From Comamonadaceae bacterium CG12_big_fil_rev_8_21_14_0_65_59_15 (GTDB taxonomy: Bacteria > Pseudomonadota > Gammaproteobacteria > Burkholderiales > Burkholderiaceae_C), in NCBI GenBank assembly GCA_002786915.1, contig PCUV01000116.1, positions 1-64,000 on the forward strand: a stretch of 64,000 nt of DNA, written 5' to 3'. The position numbers were made by a program, and so were the translations under genes. Position 1 is the first letter of the stretch. Each line of letters begins with the position of its first letter. This document shows, in pieces, positions 26,242 through 34,653 of this stretch. The notes under the pieces are model-generated. The model was not told the DNA's origin. It worked only from the letters and a program-made list of their open reading frames with translations, and ran no database searches.

Positions 26242-26949
26242 TCAATGCGAACCAAATTGTGCCAATTGCTGCACATCAAGAATGCGGATGTCGCGCTTGT
26301 CGATCTGGATCAGGCCTTTGGCCTCCAGCTCGTGCAGCACATGTGAAAAATACTCGGGCGTTAGTGACAGGCGTGACGCAATGGTGGCCTTGCTGGCGGG
26401 CAGGCTGACCGTCAGACACATGGGTGCAGTCAGGTCGTCGCTGCCTGCGCACGCCACGTCGCGCAGCAGGTAACCAATCAGGCGCTGCATGCCGCTGTGC
26501 AGGGCATAACTTTCCACGTCCTGAATCAGCCCGTGCAAGCGGCGCGAAATACCCGCCAGCATACGCAGCGCAAAACGCGCGTCGTGTTCAACCTCTGCCA
26601 GTAGCGCCTGCTTGGATACACACACCAGCAAGGTGTCGGCGAGCGCTTGCGCGTTGACGATGTGCGCCTGCCCCAAAAAAACAATCGCCTCGGCAAAGCT
26701 GCGGCCGGGCCCGATGATTTCAATGACTTTTCCCTGCCCATTGGCCGACGCCACAAACAGTCGGATTTGACCGCTCACCACCACATAAAACGCATCGCAG
26801 GCATCGCCGGTGCGAAACAGCACCTCACAGCGTTCCAGTTGCCTGGGCTGACAGCCTAGAGCAATGCGTTCGCGCTCCTCGGGCGACAGAGCGCTAAAGA
26901 GCGGCAGCGCTGACAACAGCGGTTGTACGTTGCGCGCCAGTGTCTTCAT
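26242..26949 (-). CDS. Crp/Fnr family regulator, nap-associated (copy 1)
   Basis: 235 residues. Cyclic-nucleotide-like sensor domain, dimer helix, and winged helix-turn-helix (PASKATIASRLSLTPEYFSHVL). The N-terminal cysteine cluster of oxygen-sensing FNR is absent, so it is not an Fe-S FNR. The layout resembles DNR/NnrR-type NO or redox regulators. It starts 8 nt after napB and precedes the HAO-like gene by 102 nt, suggesting it sits in the nap-hao operon and controls it or related nitrogen-oxide genes. Strongly similar along its whole length to the regulator at 32589-33281. Confidence 0.9.
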   Translation of the reverse strand: MKTLARNVQPLLSALPLFSALSPEERERIALGCQPRQLERCEVLFRTGDACDAFYVVVSGQIRLFVASANGQGKVIEIIGPGRSFAEAIVFLGQAHIVNAQALADTLLVCVSKQALLAEVEHDARFALRMLAGISRRLHGLIQDVESYALHSGMQRLIGYLLRDVACAGSDDLTAPMCLTVSLPASKATIASRLSLTPEYFSHVLHELEAKGLIQIDKRDIRILDVQQLAQFGSH

Positions 26950-26957
26950 CGGATGTG

Positions 26958-27401
26958 TCAGTTGGTTTTGAAGTCGTTACCCACCAGCGGCTGTGCATCC
27001 ACTTGTGGCACATGGCAACTGTCGCACTGCCAGCGCAGCATGTTCAGCTGCGGTGCGGCGTTGGCATCAGCACCCTTGACCAAGTGGCTTTTGCCCAGTG
27101 ACGGCATCTTCTTGCCTTTGAATTCGCTGTCGATATGGCAGTCCAGACAGGCGTTTTCTTTGGGGGTGATGTCAAAGTTTTCCACCGTGTGCGGAATCAG
27201 CGGTGGCTGGCCGACAAAGGTGCGCTCGATCAACGCAAATTTGCCGGGCTGCTTGCCTGCATACACCTTGTCAGCCGGGGCGGCATCGGGCGCATCCACG
27301 CTGGTATCGCGCAGGGTGCCGAGCGACGTGGACGTGCTGGCACAGGCCACCACGGTGAGGGCCAAGGCAGCGATCAGGCTGAGTTTGAGGGACTTTTTCA
27401 T
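26958..27401 (-). CDS. napB: Periplasmic nitrate reductase, di-heme cytochrome subunit
   Basis: 147 residues with two heme motifs, CLDCH and CDSCH, the NapB arrangement, and conserved RTFVGQPPLIPH. NapB passes electrons to NapA in the periplasm. The N-terminus reads LALTVVACAST; VVAC could be a lipobox, so this NapB may be lipid-anchored rather than a freely soluble protein, which would be unusual. Located 34 nt after napH and 8 nt before the regulator gene. Confidence 0.93.
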   Translation of the reverse strand: MKKSLKLSLIAALALTVVACASTSTSLGTLRDTSVDAPDAAPADKVYAGKQPGKFALIERTFVGQPPLIPHTVENFDITPKENACLDCHIDSEFKGKKMPSLGKSHLVKGADANAAPQLNMLRWQCDSCHVPQVDAQPLVGNDFKTN

Positions 27402-27435
27402 GATCAGGTCTCCACAGGTAAAAGTTCAAATGAAA

Positions 27436-28329
27436 TCATGGCAGCTTGGTGGCTGTGACCGGGGTGGCGGCAGCACCGGTCAGCCGGGTGGTAAAGGTAA
27501 ACACGTCTTTGGAACAGACGTCGATGCAGCGGCCGCAGTTGCTACAGTCACCCGACACAATCATCGATCCCGCACCCTTTTGCTCGCCCTTGAGCGGCAG
27601 CTTGATGACGTGGTGCACGGGGCACACGGTAAAGCAGTCCAGGCAGTCGTTGCAGGCGGCGCGCTTGACAGCGGTGACGCGCGTCAGGCTGAGTTTGCCC
27701 AGCAGGCTGTAAAAGGCCCCCACCGGGCACAGGTGCGAGCACCAGCCGTGTTGCATCACAAACAGGTCAAACAAAAAGATGCCCAGTATCAGTAGCCAGC
27801 CCGCGCCCATGCCAAACATCAAGCCGCGCGGCAGCATCGACACCGGGCTGACCAGCTCCCACACGATGCCGCCGGTGGTGGCGGCCAGCAGCAAGATCAG
27901 CCCCAGCATCCAGAACCGTGTGTTGCCTGAAAAATCAGCCCCACCGCGAATGTCCCAACGCCGGCGCAAGGCTGCCGCGGCATCGGTCACCAGGTTCACC
28001 GGGCAGACCCAGCCGCAATAAGCGCGCCCGCCCACTAGCGCGTAAAACACCAGCACCAGCGCCGCGCCAATCAGCGCGTTGCGCTCGGGCACATGGCGCG
28101 TCAGCAGGCTTTGCAGCAACACCAGCGGGTCGGCCAGCGGCACTGTGTTGAGGGTGATGCTGTAGTTCAGGTTGCCCTTGACAAGCCACCAACCGAACCA
28201 CGGCCCTATCAAAAACAAGAGCAAAATGCTGAGTTGCGACAAGCGCCGCAGCACCAAAAAGCGGTGTGCAAGCCACCAGCCTTTTTCAGTAATGGCTTCT
28301 GCGGCCAGCGGGAGTCTGGTGCTGCTCAT
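27436..28329 (-). CDS. napH: Quinol dehydrogenase membrane subunit NapH
   Basis: 297 residues with four membrane segments, two cytoplasmic CxxxCP motifs ([10 protein letters not shown] and HGWCSHLCP) and two C-terminal [4Fe-4S] ferredoxin-type clusters ([12 protein letters not shown] and [12 protein letters not shown]). NapGH oxidises quinol and feeds NapB/NapA. Its start overlaps the napG stop as ATGA (28326-28329). No napC is found in the window, so NapGH should be the only quinol route to this nitrate reductase here. Confidence 0.95.
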   Translation of the reverse strand: MSSTRLPLAAEAITEKGWWLAHRFLVLRRLSQLSILLLFLIGPWFGWWLVKGNLNYSITLNTVPLADPLVLLQSLLTRHVPERNALIGAALVLVFYALVGGRAYCGWVCPVNLVTDAAAALRRRWDIRGGADFSGNTRFWMLGLILLLAATTGGIVWELVSPVSMLPRGLMFGMGAGWLLILGIFLFDLFVMQHGWCSHLCPVGAFYSLLGKLSLTRVTAVKRAACNDCLDCFTVCPVHHVIKLPLKGEQKGAGSMIVSGDCSNCGRCIDVCSKDVFTFTTRLTGAAATPVTATKLP

Positions 28330-29231
28330 CGTGGTGCATCCTGGGACATCGGTGCTGGCATACCCGGTAAGGTGGCCAGCCCATCTGGAATGCCGCCACT
28401 GGCTGCCGTGCCCTGCGCCGCCACGGGCACGGGTGCAGACGCTGGCGTAGGCAACTGGCTGCCAGGGTCAAAGTGGCCGGGCAGTTGCACGCCCTCGGGC
28501 AAGCGGTCGGGCAAGTCCCACAGTTTGCGGTCTTGCACCAGCGACTTGCCACCGGCCTTGCGTTTTTCTTCCCAGCCCAGCCGGTAGTGGCTGCCCAGTT
28601 CACCCTTGGCCAGCTTGATCGGGTACACCTTGATGGCCGCCACCTCCAGCACGCACGAGGCTTCGCACTTGCCGCAGCCGGTGCAGGCGTCGGAATGCAC
28701 GGTGGGTAAAAACAGCGTGTGGCGGCCGGTGCGCTCGTTGTGTTGCAAGTCGAGCGTGATGGCCTTGTCAATGACCGGGCAGACGCGGTAACACACGTCG
28801 CAGCGCAAGCCCAGAAAGTTCAGGCAGGTTTCATGATCCACCAGCACCGCCAAGCCCATCTTGGCCTTTTTGATATCGGTCAACTGGTGGTCCAGCGCGC
28901 CAGTCGGGCAGGCTTTGACGCAGGGGATGTCTTCGCACATCTCGCACGGTTTGGCGCGCGCGACAAAAAACGGCGTGCCGGTGGCCACGTGCTGGTCTGG
29001 CGTGGCCAGCTTCAAGATGTCATAGGGGCAGTCGCGAACGCACAAGCCGCAGCGGATGCAGGCGCTTTGAAAGTCGTCCTCAGTGCCCGCCCCCGGCGGC
29101 CGAATGGCCCCGGCGGGCAACGCCTTGCTGTGCGAGCTGTACGCCGCCAGCCCCAGCCCAAGCGCGCCCACACCGCAGGCCATTTTGGCGGTGTCGAGCA
29201 AAAACTCACGGCGATCAGTGGGGCGGGACAT
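28326..29231 (-). CDS. napG: Periplasmic ferredoxin-type protein NapG
   Basis: 301 residues. Twin-arginine leader ([20 protein letters not shown]) and four [4Fe-4S] binding motifs: [35 protein letters not shown] and [11 protein letters not shown]. It partners NapH in quinol oxidation. ATG 29231 begins the Tat leader; a longer frame from 29276 has no support. A proline/alanine-rich tail after ~residue 260 is not part of the core. A 400-bp repeat-filled gap separates it from napA. Confidence 0.94.
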   Translation of the reverse strand: MSRPTDRREFLLDTAKMACGVGALGLGLAAYSSHSKALPAGAIRPPGAGTEDDFQSACIRCGLCVRDCPYDILKLATPDQHVATGTPFFVARAKPCEMCEDIPCVKACPTGALDHQLTDIKKAKMGLAVLVDHETCLNFLGLRCDVCYRVCPVIDKAITLDLQHNERTGRHTLFLPTVHSDACTGCGKCEASCVLEVAAIKVYPIKLAKGELGSHYRLGWEEKRKAGGKSLVQDRKLWDLPDRLPEGVQLPGHFDPGSQLPTPASAPVPVAAQGTAASGGIPDGLATLPGMPAPMSQDAPR

Positions 29232-29287
29232 GGTGTGCAGGCTCAATGAAGGGCAACAGCAGGAAATACAGATCATCTGTACAAACC

Positions 29288-29376
29288 GCAGAATGGGGGT
29301 CAGAGCCCAATTCGGTGCTGCGTTGTTGGCTGGTTTGAAGACCTGAGCCCGAATTGGGATCTGACCCCCATTCAGC
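29288..29376. repeat. Family A REP-like element (copy A4)
   Basis: AATGGGGGTCAGA and CCCAATTCGG at the left are mirrored by CCGAATTGGG and TCTGACCCCCATT at the right (29292-29314 and 29349-29372), with one mismatched pair. The centre includes GGTTTGAAGACCTGAGC. It fills part of the napA-napG gap. Confidence 0.85.
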
Positions 29377-29414
29377 TAACGTCAACGCGATAAAGGGCGT
29401 ACCAACAACGTCTA

Positions 29415-29516
29415 GCGGCGTGCGTGGGGTGTTTGACGTAGCGGAATCAAGGAGGAGGCTTGGGGGAACCCCAAGCCGGGGGACATCCGCGGAGTTGAAC
29501 ACCCCGCGTGCGCCGC
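29415..29516. repeat. Family D nested palindrome (copy D1)
   Basis: Outer arms at 29415-29437 and 29494-29516 match over 23 bp with only transition-type differences, and an inner perfect hairpin GGCTTGGGG, GAA, CCCCAAGCC lies at 29457-29477. The single-stranded parts GGAGGAG and GGACATCCGCGGAG are conserved in copy D2 at 49.4 kb, where the inner stem carries a compensatory base-pair change. The rest of the napA-napG gap (29517-29632) has no recognised feature. Confidence 0.75.
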
Positions 29517-29632
29517 GGGTTAAACCGTTGCCGACATGACCACACGCGCGACACGCCAGATACCCGTGCGTAAAGCGGGTCACCGTCAACCCAAGAGTAG
29601 TCATACAGCAGTCCACGTCATCCACCCAAACC

Positions 29633-32161
29633 TCAAGCCTTGACGATCTTGCAAGCGCACTTCTTGAAGTCGGTCTCTTTCGAGATTGGGCAAGTGGCGT
29701 CCAGCGTGAGCTTGTTCACCAGCCGGTGCTCGTCAAAGAACGGCATGAACACCACCCCCGGCGGCATCTTGTTGCGGCCACGGGTTTCCACCTTGGTCGT
29801 GACCTCGCCCCGGCGGCTGATGATCTTGACGTTGTCGCCGCGCTGCAAGCCACGCTTTTTGGCATCGTCCGCGTTCATGTACACCCAGGCATCGGGCATG
29901 GCACGGTACAGCTCGGGCACGCGGCGCGTCATGCTGCCGGTGTGCCAGTGCTCCAGCACCCGCCCGGTCGAGAGCCACAAGTCGTATTCGGCATCAGGCT
30001 GTTCGGCGGCCGGTTGCCACGGCAGGGCAAAGATAACGGCCCGGCCGTCGGGTTTGCCGTAAAAACGGATGTCTTCGCCTTTTTTGACATAGGGGTCGTA
30101 ACCTTCGCGGAAGCGCCACAGCGTTTCTTTTTGGTCCACCACCGGCCAGCGCAGGCCGCGCGCGTGGTGGTAGCTCTCAAACGCGGCCAGGTCATGACCG
30201 TGGCCACGGCCAAAGCTGGCGTATTCTTCAAACAGCCCTTTTTGCAGGTAGTAGCCGAGTTCTTTGGACTCGTCGTTGTCAAAGCCCTTTTGAATCTCAG
30301 CCACCGGGAACTTGTTGACCTGGCCGTTGGCATAGAGCACGTCGTACAAGGTCTTGCCTTTGAGCTCAGGAGCCTTGGCCAGCAGGTCGGCCGGCCACAC
30401 TTCTTCGACCTTGAAGCGCTTGGAAAACTCGATGTATTGCCACAGATCGCTCTTGGCCTGGCCGGGTGCGCGCACCTGTTGCCGCCAGAACTGCGTGCGC
30501 CGCTCGGCGTTGCCAAACGCGCCTTCTTTCTCGCTCCACATGGCTGAGGGCAAAATCAAATCTGCGGCCATGGCGGTGACGGTGGGGTAAGCGTCGGACA
30601 CCACGACAAAGTTGGCGGGGTTGCGAAACCCCGGCCAGATTTCGCCGTTGATGTTGGGCCCGGCCTGCATGTTGTTGGTGGTGGTGGTCCAGTAAAAGTT
30701 GAGCTTGCCGTCTTTCAATGCGCGGCTTTGCGCCACGGCGTGCAGACCCACCCAGTCGGGGATGGTGCCTGCGGGCAGCTTCCAGAGCTTTTCTGCAGTG
30801 GCGCGGTGGGCCGGGTTGGTGACCACCAGGTCGGCCGGCAGGCGGTGGGCAAAGGTACCCACTTCGCGCGCCGTGCCGCAGGCGCTGGGCTGGCCGGTGA
30901 GCGAAAACGGGCCGTTGCCGGGTTCGGAAATCTTGCCCACCAGCAGGTGCACGTTGTAGATCATGTTGTTGACCCAGCTGCCGCGGCTGTGCTGGTTGAA
31001 GCCCATCGTCCAGCAAGACACCACCTTGGTCTTGGGGTCGGCATAGGTTTTGGCCAAGGCCTCCAGCTGATCCTTTGGCACGCCAGAGATTTCATGCGCC
31101 TTGTCCAGCGTGTATTCGGCCACAAACGCTTTGAATTCATCAAATGTGATGGGGCTGGACGCACCCGGGTTGCCCTTGGGCTTTCCGTCCGCGCCGGGGT
31201 AGCCGTTTTGCGTGGCCTTGGCCTCCAGCGGATGGTTCGGGCGCAGGCCGTAGCCAATGTCGGTCACGCCTTTGCGAAAATTCACGTGCGCTTTGACAAA
31301 CGCCTCGTTCACCGCGCCGCTCTGGATGATGTAGTTGCAGATGTAGTTCAGAATGGCCAGGTCCGACTGCGGCTTGAAGATAAGCGTGTGGTCGGCCAGC
31401 TCGCACGAGCGGTGGTTAAAAGTTGATAGCACGTTGAGCTTGACGTGCTTGGCCGTCAGGCGCCTGTCGGTGATGCGGCTCCACAAAATTGGGTGCATCT
31501 CGGCCATGTTGCTGCCCCACAGCACAAAGGCATCGGCGTGCTCGAAGTCGTCGTAGCAGCCCATCGGCTCGTCAATGCCAAAGGTGCGCATAAAACCCGC
31601 GACCGCCGAGGCCATGCAGTGGCGCGCGTTGGGGTCGATGTTGTTGGAGCGAAAGCCCGCCTTCATCAGTTTGGCGGCGGCGTAGCCTTCCCACACGGTC
31701 CACTGACCCGAGCCGAACATGCCCACAGAGCGGGGGCCATTGGCCTTGAGCGCGGCCTTGGTTTTTTCGGCCATGATGTCAAAAGCCTGGTCCCAGCTGA
31801 TGTGGGCAAACTCGCCGTTTTTGTCGAACTTGCCGTCTTTCATGCGCAACAGCGGCTGCGTCAGCCGGTCTTTGCCGTACATGATCTTGGACAGGAAGTA
31901 GCCCTTGATGCAGTTCAAGCCCTTGTTGACCGGCGCGTCCGGGTCGCCTTGCGTGGCCACAATTTTGTTGTCTTTGGTGCCGATCAGCACGCCGCAGCCG
32001 GTGCCGCAAAAGCGGCACACGCCCTTGTCCCAGCGTACGCCGTCCATGCTGGGGGGTGCGGCTTGTGCCAGCGCCTGCGCGCCGGGCACGCTGATGCCAA
32101 TGACGGTGGCGGCCGCACTGACGGCGTTGGCCTTGATCAATTCACGACGGGTGACTTGCAT
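29633..32161 (-). CDS. napA: Periplasmic nitrate reductase catalytic subunit
   Basis: 842 residues. Tat leader [21 protein letters not shown]-terminal [4Fe-4S] motif [13 protein letters not shown] followed by [12 protein letters not shown], and the molybdenum-ligand cysteine in [20 protein letters not shown]. Bis-MGD enzyme reducing nitrate to nitrite in the periplasm. The overall length is that of NapA. The napD frame overlaps its start by 25 bp, so translation is coupled. Downstream napG is 400 bp away across repeat elements, which could modulate the NapA:NapG ratio. Confidence 0.97.
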   Translation of the reverse strand: MQVTRRELIKANAVSAAATVIGISVPGAQALAQAAPPSMDGVRWDKGVCRFCGTGCGVLIGTKDNKIVATQGDPDAPVNKGLNCIKGYFLSKIMYGKDRLTQPLLRMKDGKFDKNGEFAHISWDQAFDIMAEKTKAALKANGPRSVGMFGSGQWTVWEGYAAAKLMKAGFRSNNIDPNARHCMASAVAGFMRTFGIDEPMGCYDDFEHADAFVLWGSNMAEMHPILWSRITDRRLTAKHVKLNVLSTFNHRSCELADHTLIFKPQSDLAILNYICNYIIQSGAVNEAFVKAHVNFRKGVTDIGYGLRPNHPLEAKATQNGYPGADGKPKGNPGASSPITFDEFKAFVAEYTLDKAHEISGVPKDQLEALAKTYADPKTKVVSCWTMGFNQHSRGSWVNNMIYNVHLLVGKISEPGNGPFSLTGQPSACGTAREVGTFAHRLPADLVVTNPAHRATAEKLWKLPAGTIPDWVGLHAVAQSRALKDGKLNFYWTTTTNNMQAGPNINGEIWPGFRNPANFVVVSDAYPTVTAMAADLILPSAMWSEKEGAFGNAERRTQFWRQQVRAPGQAKSDLWQYIEFSKRFKVEEVWPADLLAKAPELKGKTLYDVLYANGQVNKFPVAEIQKGFDNDESKELGYYLQKGLFEEYASFGRGHGHDLAAFESYHHARGLRWPVVDQKETLWRFREGYDPYVKKGEDIRFYGKPDGRAVIFALPWQPAAEQPDAEYDLWLSTGRVLEHWHTGSMTRRVPELYRAMPDAWVYMNADDAKKRGLQRGDNVKIISRRGEVTTKVETRGRNKMPPGVVFMPFFDEHRLVNKLTLDATCPISKETDFKKCACKIVKA

Positions 32162-32412
32162 GGTGTGATCTCCTGATCTGGGTTGGATTCGGTTTGCTGA
32201 AAAACAAGCGCCATCGATAACACGCCTGCGCTGCGTTCGATGGTTTCATAGGTAGCTGCGGCATCGCGGTCGTCGTTGGCTTCAATGCAGACGACCAGCT
32301 TGCCGTCAGCCGTTTGCGCGTGCACCTGTACCCCGGGCAGAGCGGCCAGCGCGGTTTGCACCGCAGTTAACTGCTGCGACTGGGCATAGACAACGACGCT
32401 GGAAATATTCAT
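32137..32412 (-). CDS. napD: NapA maturation chaperone NapD
   Basis: 91 residues, starting [20 protein letters not shown], with [20 protein letters not shown] matching the NapD ferredoxin-like fold that binds the NapA Tat leader before export. ATG 32412 is chosen; the longer frame from 32475 would translate a family A repeat. The 3' end overlaps napA by 25 bp. Confidence 0.9.
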   Translation of the reverse strand: MNISSVVVYAQSQQLTAVQTALAALPGVQVHAQTADGKLVVCIEANDDRDAAATYETIERSAGVLSMALVFQQTESNPDQEITPCKSPVVN

Positions 32413-32420
32413 ATAACTTT

Positions 32421-32462
32421 GCGGCTCAGACCCACCGCGCGAGCGACGTGCTCTGACCCCAA
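32421..32462. repeat. Family A REP-like element in the napDA leader (copy A5)
   Basis: The right arm GCGAGCGACGTGCTCTGACCCC is nearly the same as copy A1 at 7 kb; the left arm (GGCTCAGACCCACC) has diverged. It lies between the FNR-type box and the napD ATG, so it should be transcribed in the 5' leader. Confidence 0.7.
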
Positions 32463-32560
32463 CTGATTGAGTCATGCGTGCCAGTCTAGGGGTTTACCCA
32501 GGCACACGACTTGAACCAGATTAAGAAAAAACCCACGAAATCGATAAGCCCAGCGTCTGT

Positions 32561-32574
32561 TTGACGCAGATCAA
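32561..32574 (-). promoter_or_regulatory. FNR/DNR-type binding site upstream of napD
   Basis: TTGACGCAGATCAA matches the TTGAT-N4-ATCAA consensus with one substitution; the palindrome extends to TTTGAC...ATCAAA. It is about 150 bp upstream of napD, just past the end of a Crp/Fnr-type gene. It is consistent with anaerobic or NO-responsive control of napDAGHB. Confidence 0.75.
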
Positions 32575-32588
32575 ACGGGTGGGTGAGG

Positions 32589-33281
32589 TTATCGCGCGCC
32601 GTAGGCCGCCAGACGTCTCGCGTCGAGAATGTCAATGTCGCGCCGGTGTACTGCAATCAGACCCTGCGCCTGCAGCTCGTGCAGCACGCGCGAAAAGTAT
32701 TCGGGCGTGAGCGACAGGCGCGACGCCAGCGTGGCCTTGCTCACCGGAAGATTGACCCGGGGTGCCGGGTCGTCGTTGCCTGTCTGCACCTCGCGCAGCA
32801 GGTAGCCAATGAGCCGCTGCATGCCGCTGTGCAGCGTGTAGCTTTCCACGTCTTGCACCAGCCCGTGCAGGCGGCGCGACAGGCCCGCCAGCATGCGCAT
32901 AGCCAGGCGCGGCTCGTGTTCAATTTCGCGGAACAGGATATCTTTGCGAATATTGATCAGCAGCGTGTCAGCCAGCGTCTGGGCGTTCAAAAAATAGGGT
33001 TTGTCCAGAAACATCAACGCCTCGGCAAAGCTGTAGCCGGGGCCCACCAGTTCAATCACTTTTTCCTGGCCGTCAACGTTGGTCACAAACAGCTTGACCT
33101 GACCAAGTACCACCACATGGAAAGCCAGACACGGCTCACCGACGCGAAACACGGTGTCGCCGCGCGCCAGCCGCCGCGTCTCGCACGCCAGCGCCAGGCG
33201 CTCGCGCTCAGCGTCAGCCAGGTCGGCAAACAGCGGCAGTTGCGCCAGGTAGGATCGGATGTTGAAAGGTTCAGACTGCAT
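32589..33281 (-). CDS. Crp/Fnr family regulator, nap-associated (copy 2)
   Basis: 230 residues, paralogous to the regulator at 26242-26949: both share RRLHGL.QDVESY, LHSGMQRLIGYLLR and a nearly identical recognition helix (KAT.ASRLSLTPEYFS). No FNR-type cysteine cluster, so a DNR/NnrR-like sensor is the better guess. With almost the same recognition helix, both regulators may bind the same box, such as the one at 32561-32574. It sits directly upstream of the nap promoter region. Confidence 0.9.
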   Translation of the reverse strand: MQSEPFNIRSYLAQLPLFADLADAERERLALACETRRLARGDTVFRVGEPCLAFHVVVLGQVKLFVTNVDGQEKVIELVGPGYSFAEALMFLDKPYFLNAQTLADTLLINIRKDILFREIEHEPRLAMRMLAGLSRRLHGLVQDVESYTLHSGMQRLIGYLLREVQTGNDDPAPRVNLPVSKATLASRLSLTPEYFSRVLHELQAQGLIAVHRRDIDILDARRLAAYGAR

Positions 33282-33301
33282 GACTTGTGTGAAACGGCTA
33301 C

Positions 33302-34189
33302 TCAGCCCAGCGCCACGGCGCCCTGCAAGGTTAAGAAACCTTCATGGTCATTGGCCCAGACCAGTACGCTGTGGCCGTCGGCTGTGGGCTGGGCGTGGAG
33401 CCGGTAGGGGTGCACGTCAAACGTGGGGCGCAGCAGCTTGAAGTCAAAGCCGGTCAGCAACGCCTGCGGTAGGTGGCAGCGCACCAGGTCGAGCAACTGC
33501 GTGGCAATCAGCGGGCCATGTACCACCAGGCCGGGATAGCCTTCAATAGTCGTCACATACGCGCGGTCGTAGTGGATGCGGTGGCCGTTAAAGGTCAGCG
33601 CCGAATAGCGAAACAGCAGCACGTCATCGGGCACCACCGCACGTTGCCAGTCGGCCGTGCTGGGGGCCACCTGTGGCGCGGGTGCAGCCTCGCCAGGGAG
33701 AGCGGCAGCGCGGTAAACAATGTCGTGCTCTTCGGTCAACGCCAGACCGTGCGCGTTGTGCACCGCGTGATCGACGCGCACAAAGACCAGGTCGCCGCTG
33801 CGCCCGCGTTTGTGCACGACCGACCCCACGCGGGAGTGGCGCGCAACTGTGTCGCCCACACGCAGCGGATTGCCAGGCTGCCAGTGCAGTCGCCCACCCG
33901 CCCACATGCGGCGCGGCAAGGGCACCGGCGGCAGGAAGCCGCCCCGGCGCGCGTGGCCGTCTGAGCCCAGTTCGCTTTGCCGGTGCTGGGGCAAAAAATA
34001 CAGCCAGTGCCAAAGCGGCGGCAGGAACGTGCCCGGCGTGGGCAGTGTGTCGTCGCGGTCGAGCATGGCGGCCAGCCCGCGCATAGGTGCGGCGGTGATG
34101 ACGTCGTCCAGCGTTTCGGCTTTGCCGGTCCAGGCTTGCAACTGGGCTAGCGTGTCGGCAGACAAAGTGGAGGTGGCAGGGGTGTGCAT
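33302..34189 (-). CDS. HotDog-fold hydratase (mesaconyl/itaconyl-CoA hydratase-like)
   Basis: 295 residues. The N-terminal half resembles FAS1-like dehydratase domains (FLPPLWHWLYFLPQ, then RRMWAGGRLHW). The C-terminal half has FRYSALTFNGHRIHYDRAYV, the hydratase-2-like catalytic segment with Asp/His-type residues, and PGLVVHGPL. These are features of mesaconyl-C4-CoA hydratase and related MaoC proteins. Substrate unproven. It lies between a YgbA_NO-like gene and the copy 2 regulator on the same strand; the class III CoA-transferase at 15-16 kb is a conceivable partner but distant. Confidence 0.75.
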   Translation of the reverse strand: MHTPATSTLSADTLAQLQAWTGKAETLDDVITAAPMRGLAAMLDRDDTLPTPGTFLPPLWHWLYFLPQHRQSELGSDGHARRGGFLPPVPLPRRMWAGGRLHWQPGNPLRVGDTVARHSRVGSVVHKRGRSGDLVFVRVDHAVHNAHGLALTEEHDIVYRAAALPGEAAPAPQVAPSTADWQRAVVPDDVLLFRYSALTFNGHRIHYDRAYVTTIEGYPGLVVHGPLIATQLLDLVRCHLPQALLTGFDFKLLRPTFDVHPYRLHAQPTADGHSVLVWANDHEGFLTLQGAVALG

Positions 34190-34203
34190 GAAAACGTGGC
34201 CGA

Positions 34204-34608
34204 TTACGGTTCGTCTTGTGGCTGGGGTCGGCCGCGCCGCGTTGGCAGGACCGGAATGGGCTTGTGGTCGGCAATCAGGTGGCGGATGCCCAGGATGGGG
34301 TGCGCCAGCAGCATGCGCGGACCGGCCCAGCGCATGACCACACGTACTTGCGCTCGCATGTCCTTGCTATAACAGTGCACCACGCACTTGGCGCAGTTGG
34401 GCTTAGTGTCGCCAAACACGCAGCGCTCCAGACGACGTTGTGCGTAAGCCAGCAGGTCGGCGCAGTCGTTGCAGCGCGCCTGGTTGCCGCGCTGGCTCGC
34501 GTGGTGCGCGGCGCAATACATGTCCACCATCACCTCGATGGTTTTGAGCTCGCGCACGCGGCGCACAAAGCGCTTGTCGGTGGTGAATTCAATGTACTGT
34601 TGTTTCAT
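34204..34608 (-). CDS. YgbA_NO-like cysteine-rich protein (nitrous/nitric-oxide-associated)
   Basis: 134 residues with a conserved cysteine pattern: DMYCAAHHA, CNDCADLLAYAQRRL, CVFGDTKPNCAKCVVHCY. This matches the nitrous oxide-stimulated promoter (YgbA_NO) family, whose expression is linked to NO in other bacteria; four or more clustered cysteines suggest a metal or Fe-S site. Its place near two DNR-type regulators and the nap-hao block fits nitrogen-oxide stress. The proline-rich C-terminal tail is not conserved as far as I can tell. Confidence 0.8.
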   Translation of the reverse strand: MKQQYIEFTTDKRFVRRVRELKTIEVMVDMYCAAHHASQRGNQARCNDCADLLAYAQRRLERCVFGDTKPNCAKCVVHCYSKDMRAQVRVVMRWAGPRMLLAHPILGIRHLIADHKPIPVLPTRRGRPQPQDEP

Positions 34609-34653
34609 AACAAAATAACCGATAGCCGTTGCAATACGGGCACCAGCAGCCAG

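Noticed and set aside
26242..26949. True oxygen-sensing FNR
   Set aside because: The N-terminal cysteine cluster that binds the [4Fe-4S] centre is missing in this regulator and in its paralogue at 32589.
32412..32475. N-terminal extension of napD
   Set aside because: It is repeat-coded and upstream of the conserved NapD start MNISSVVV.
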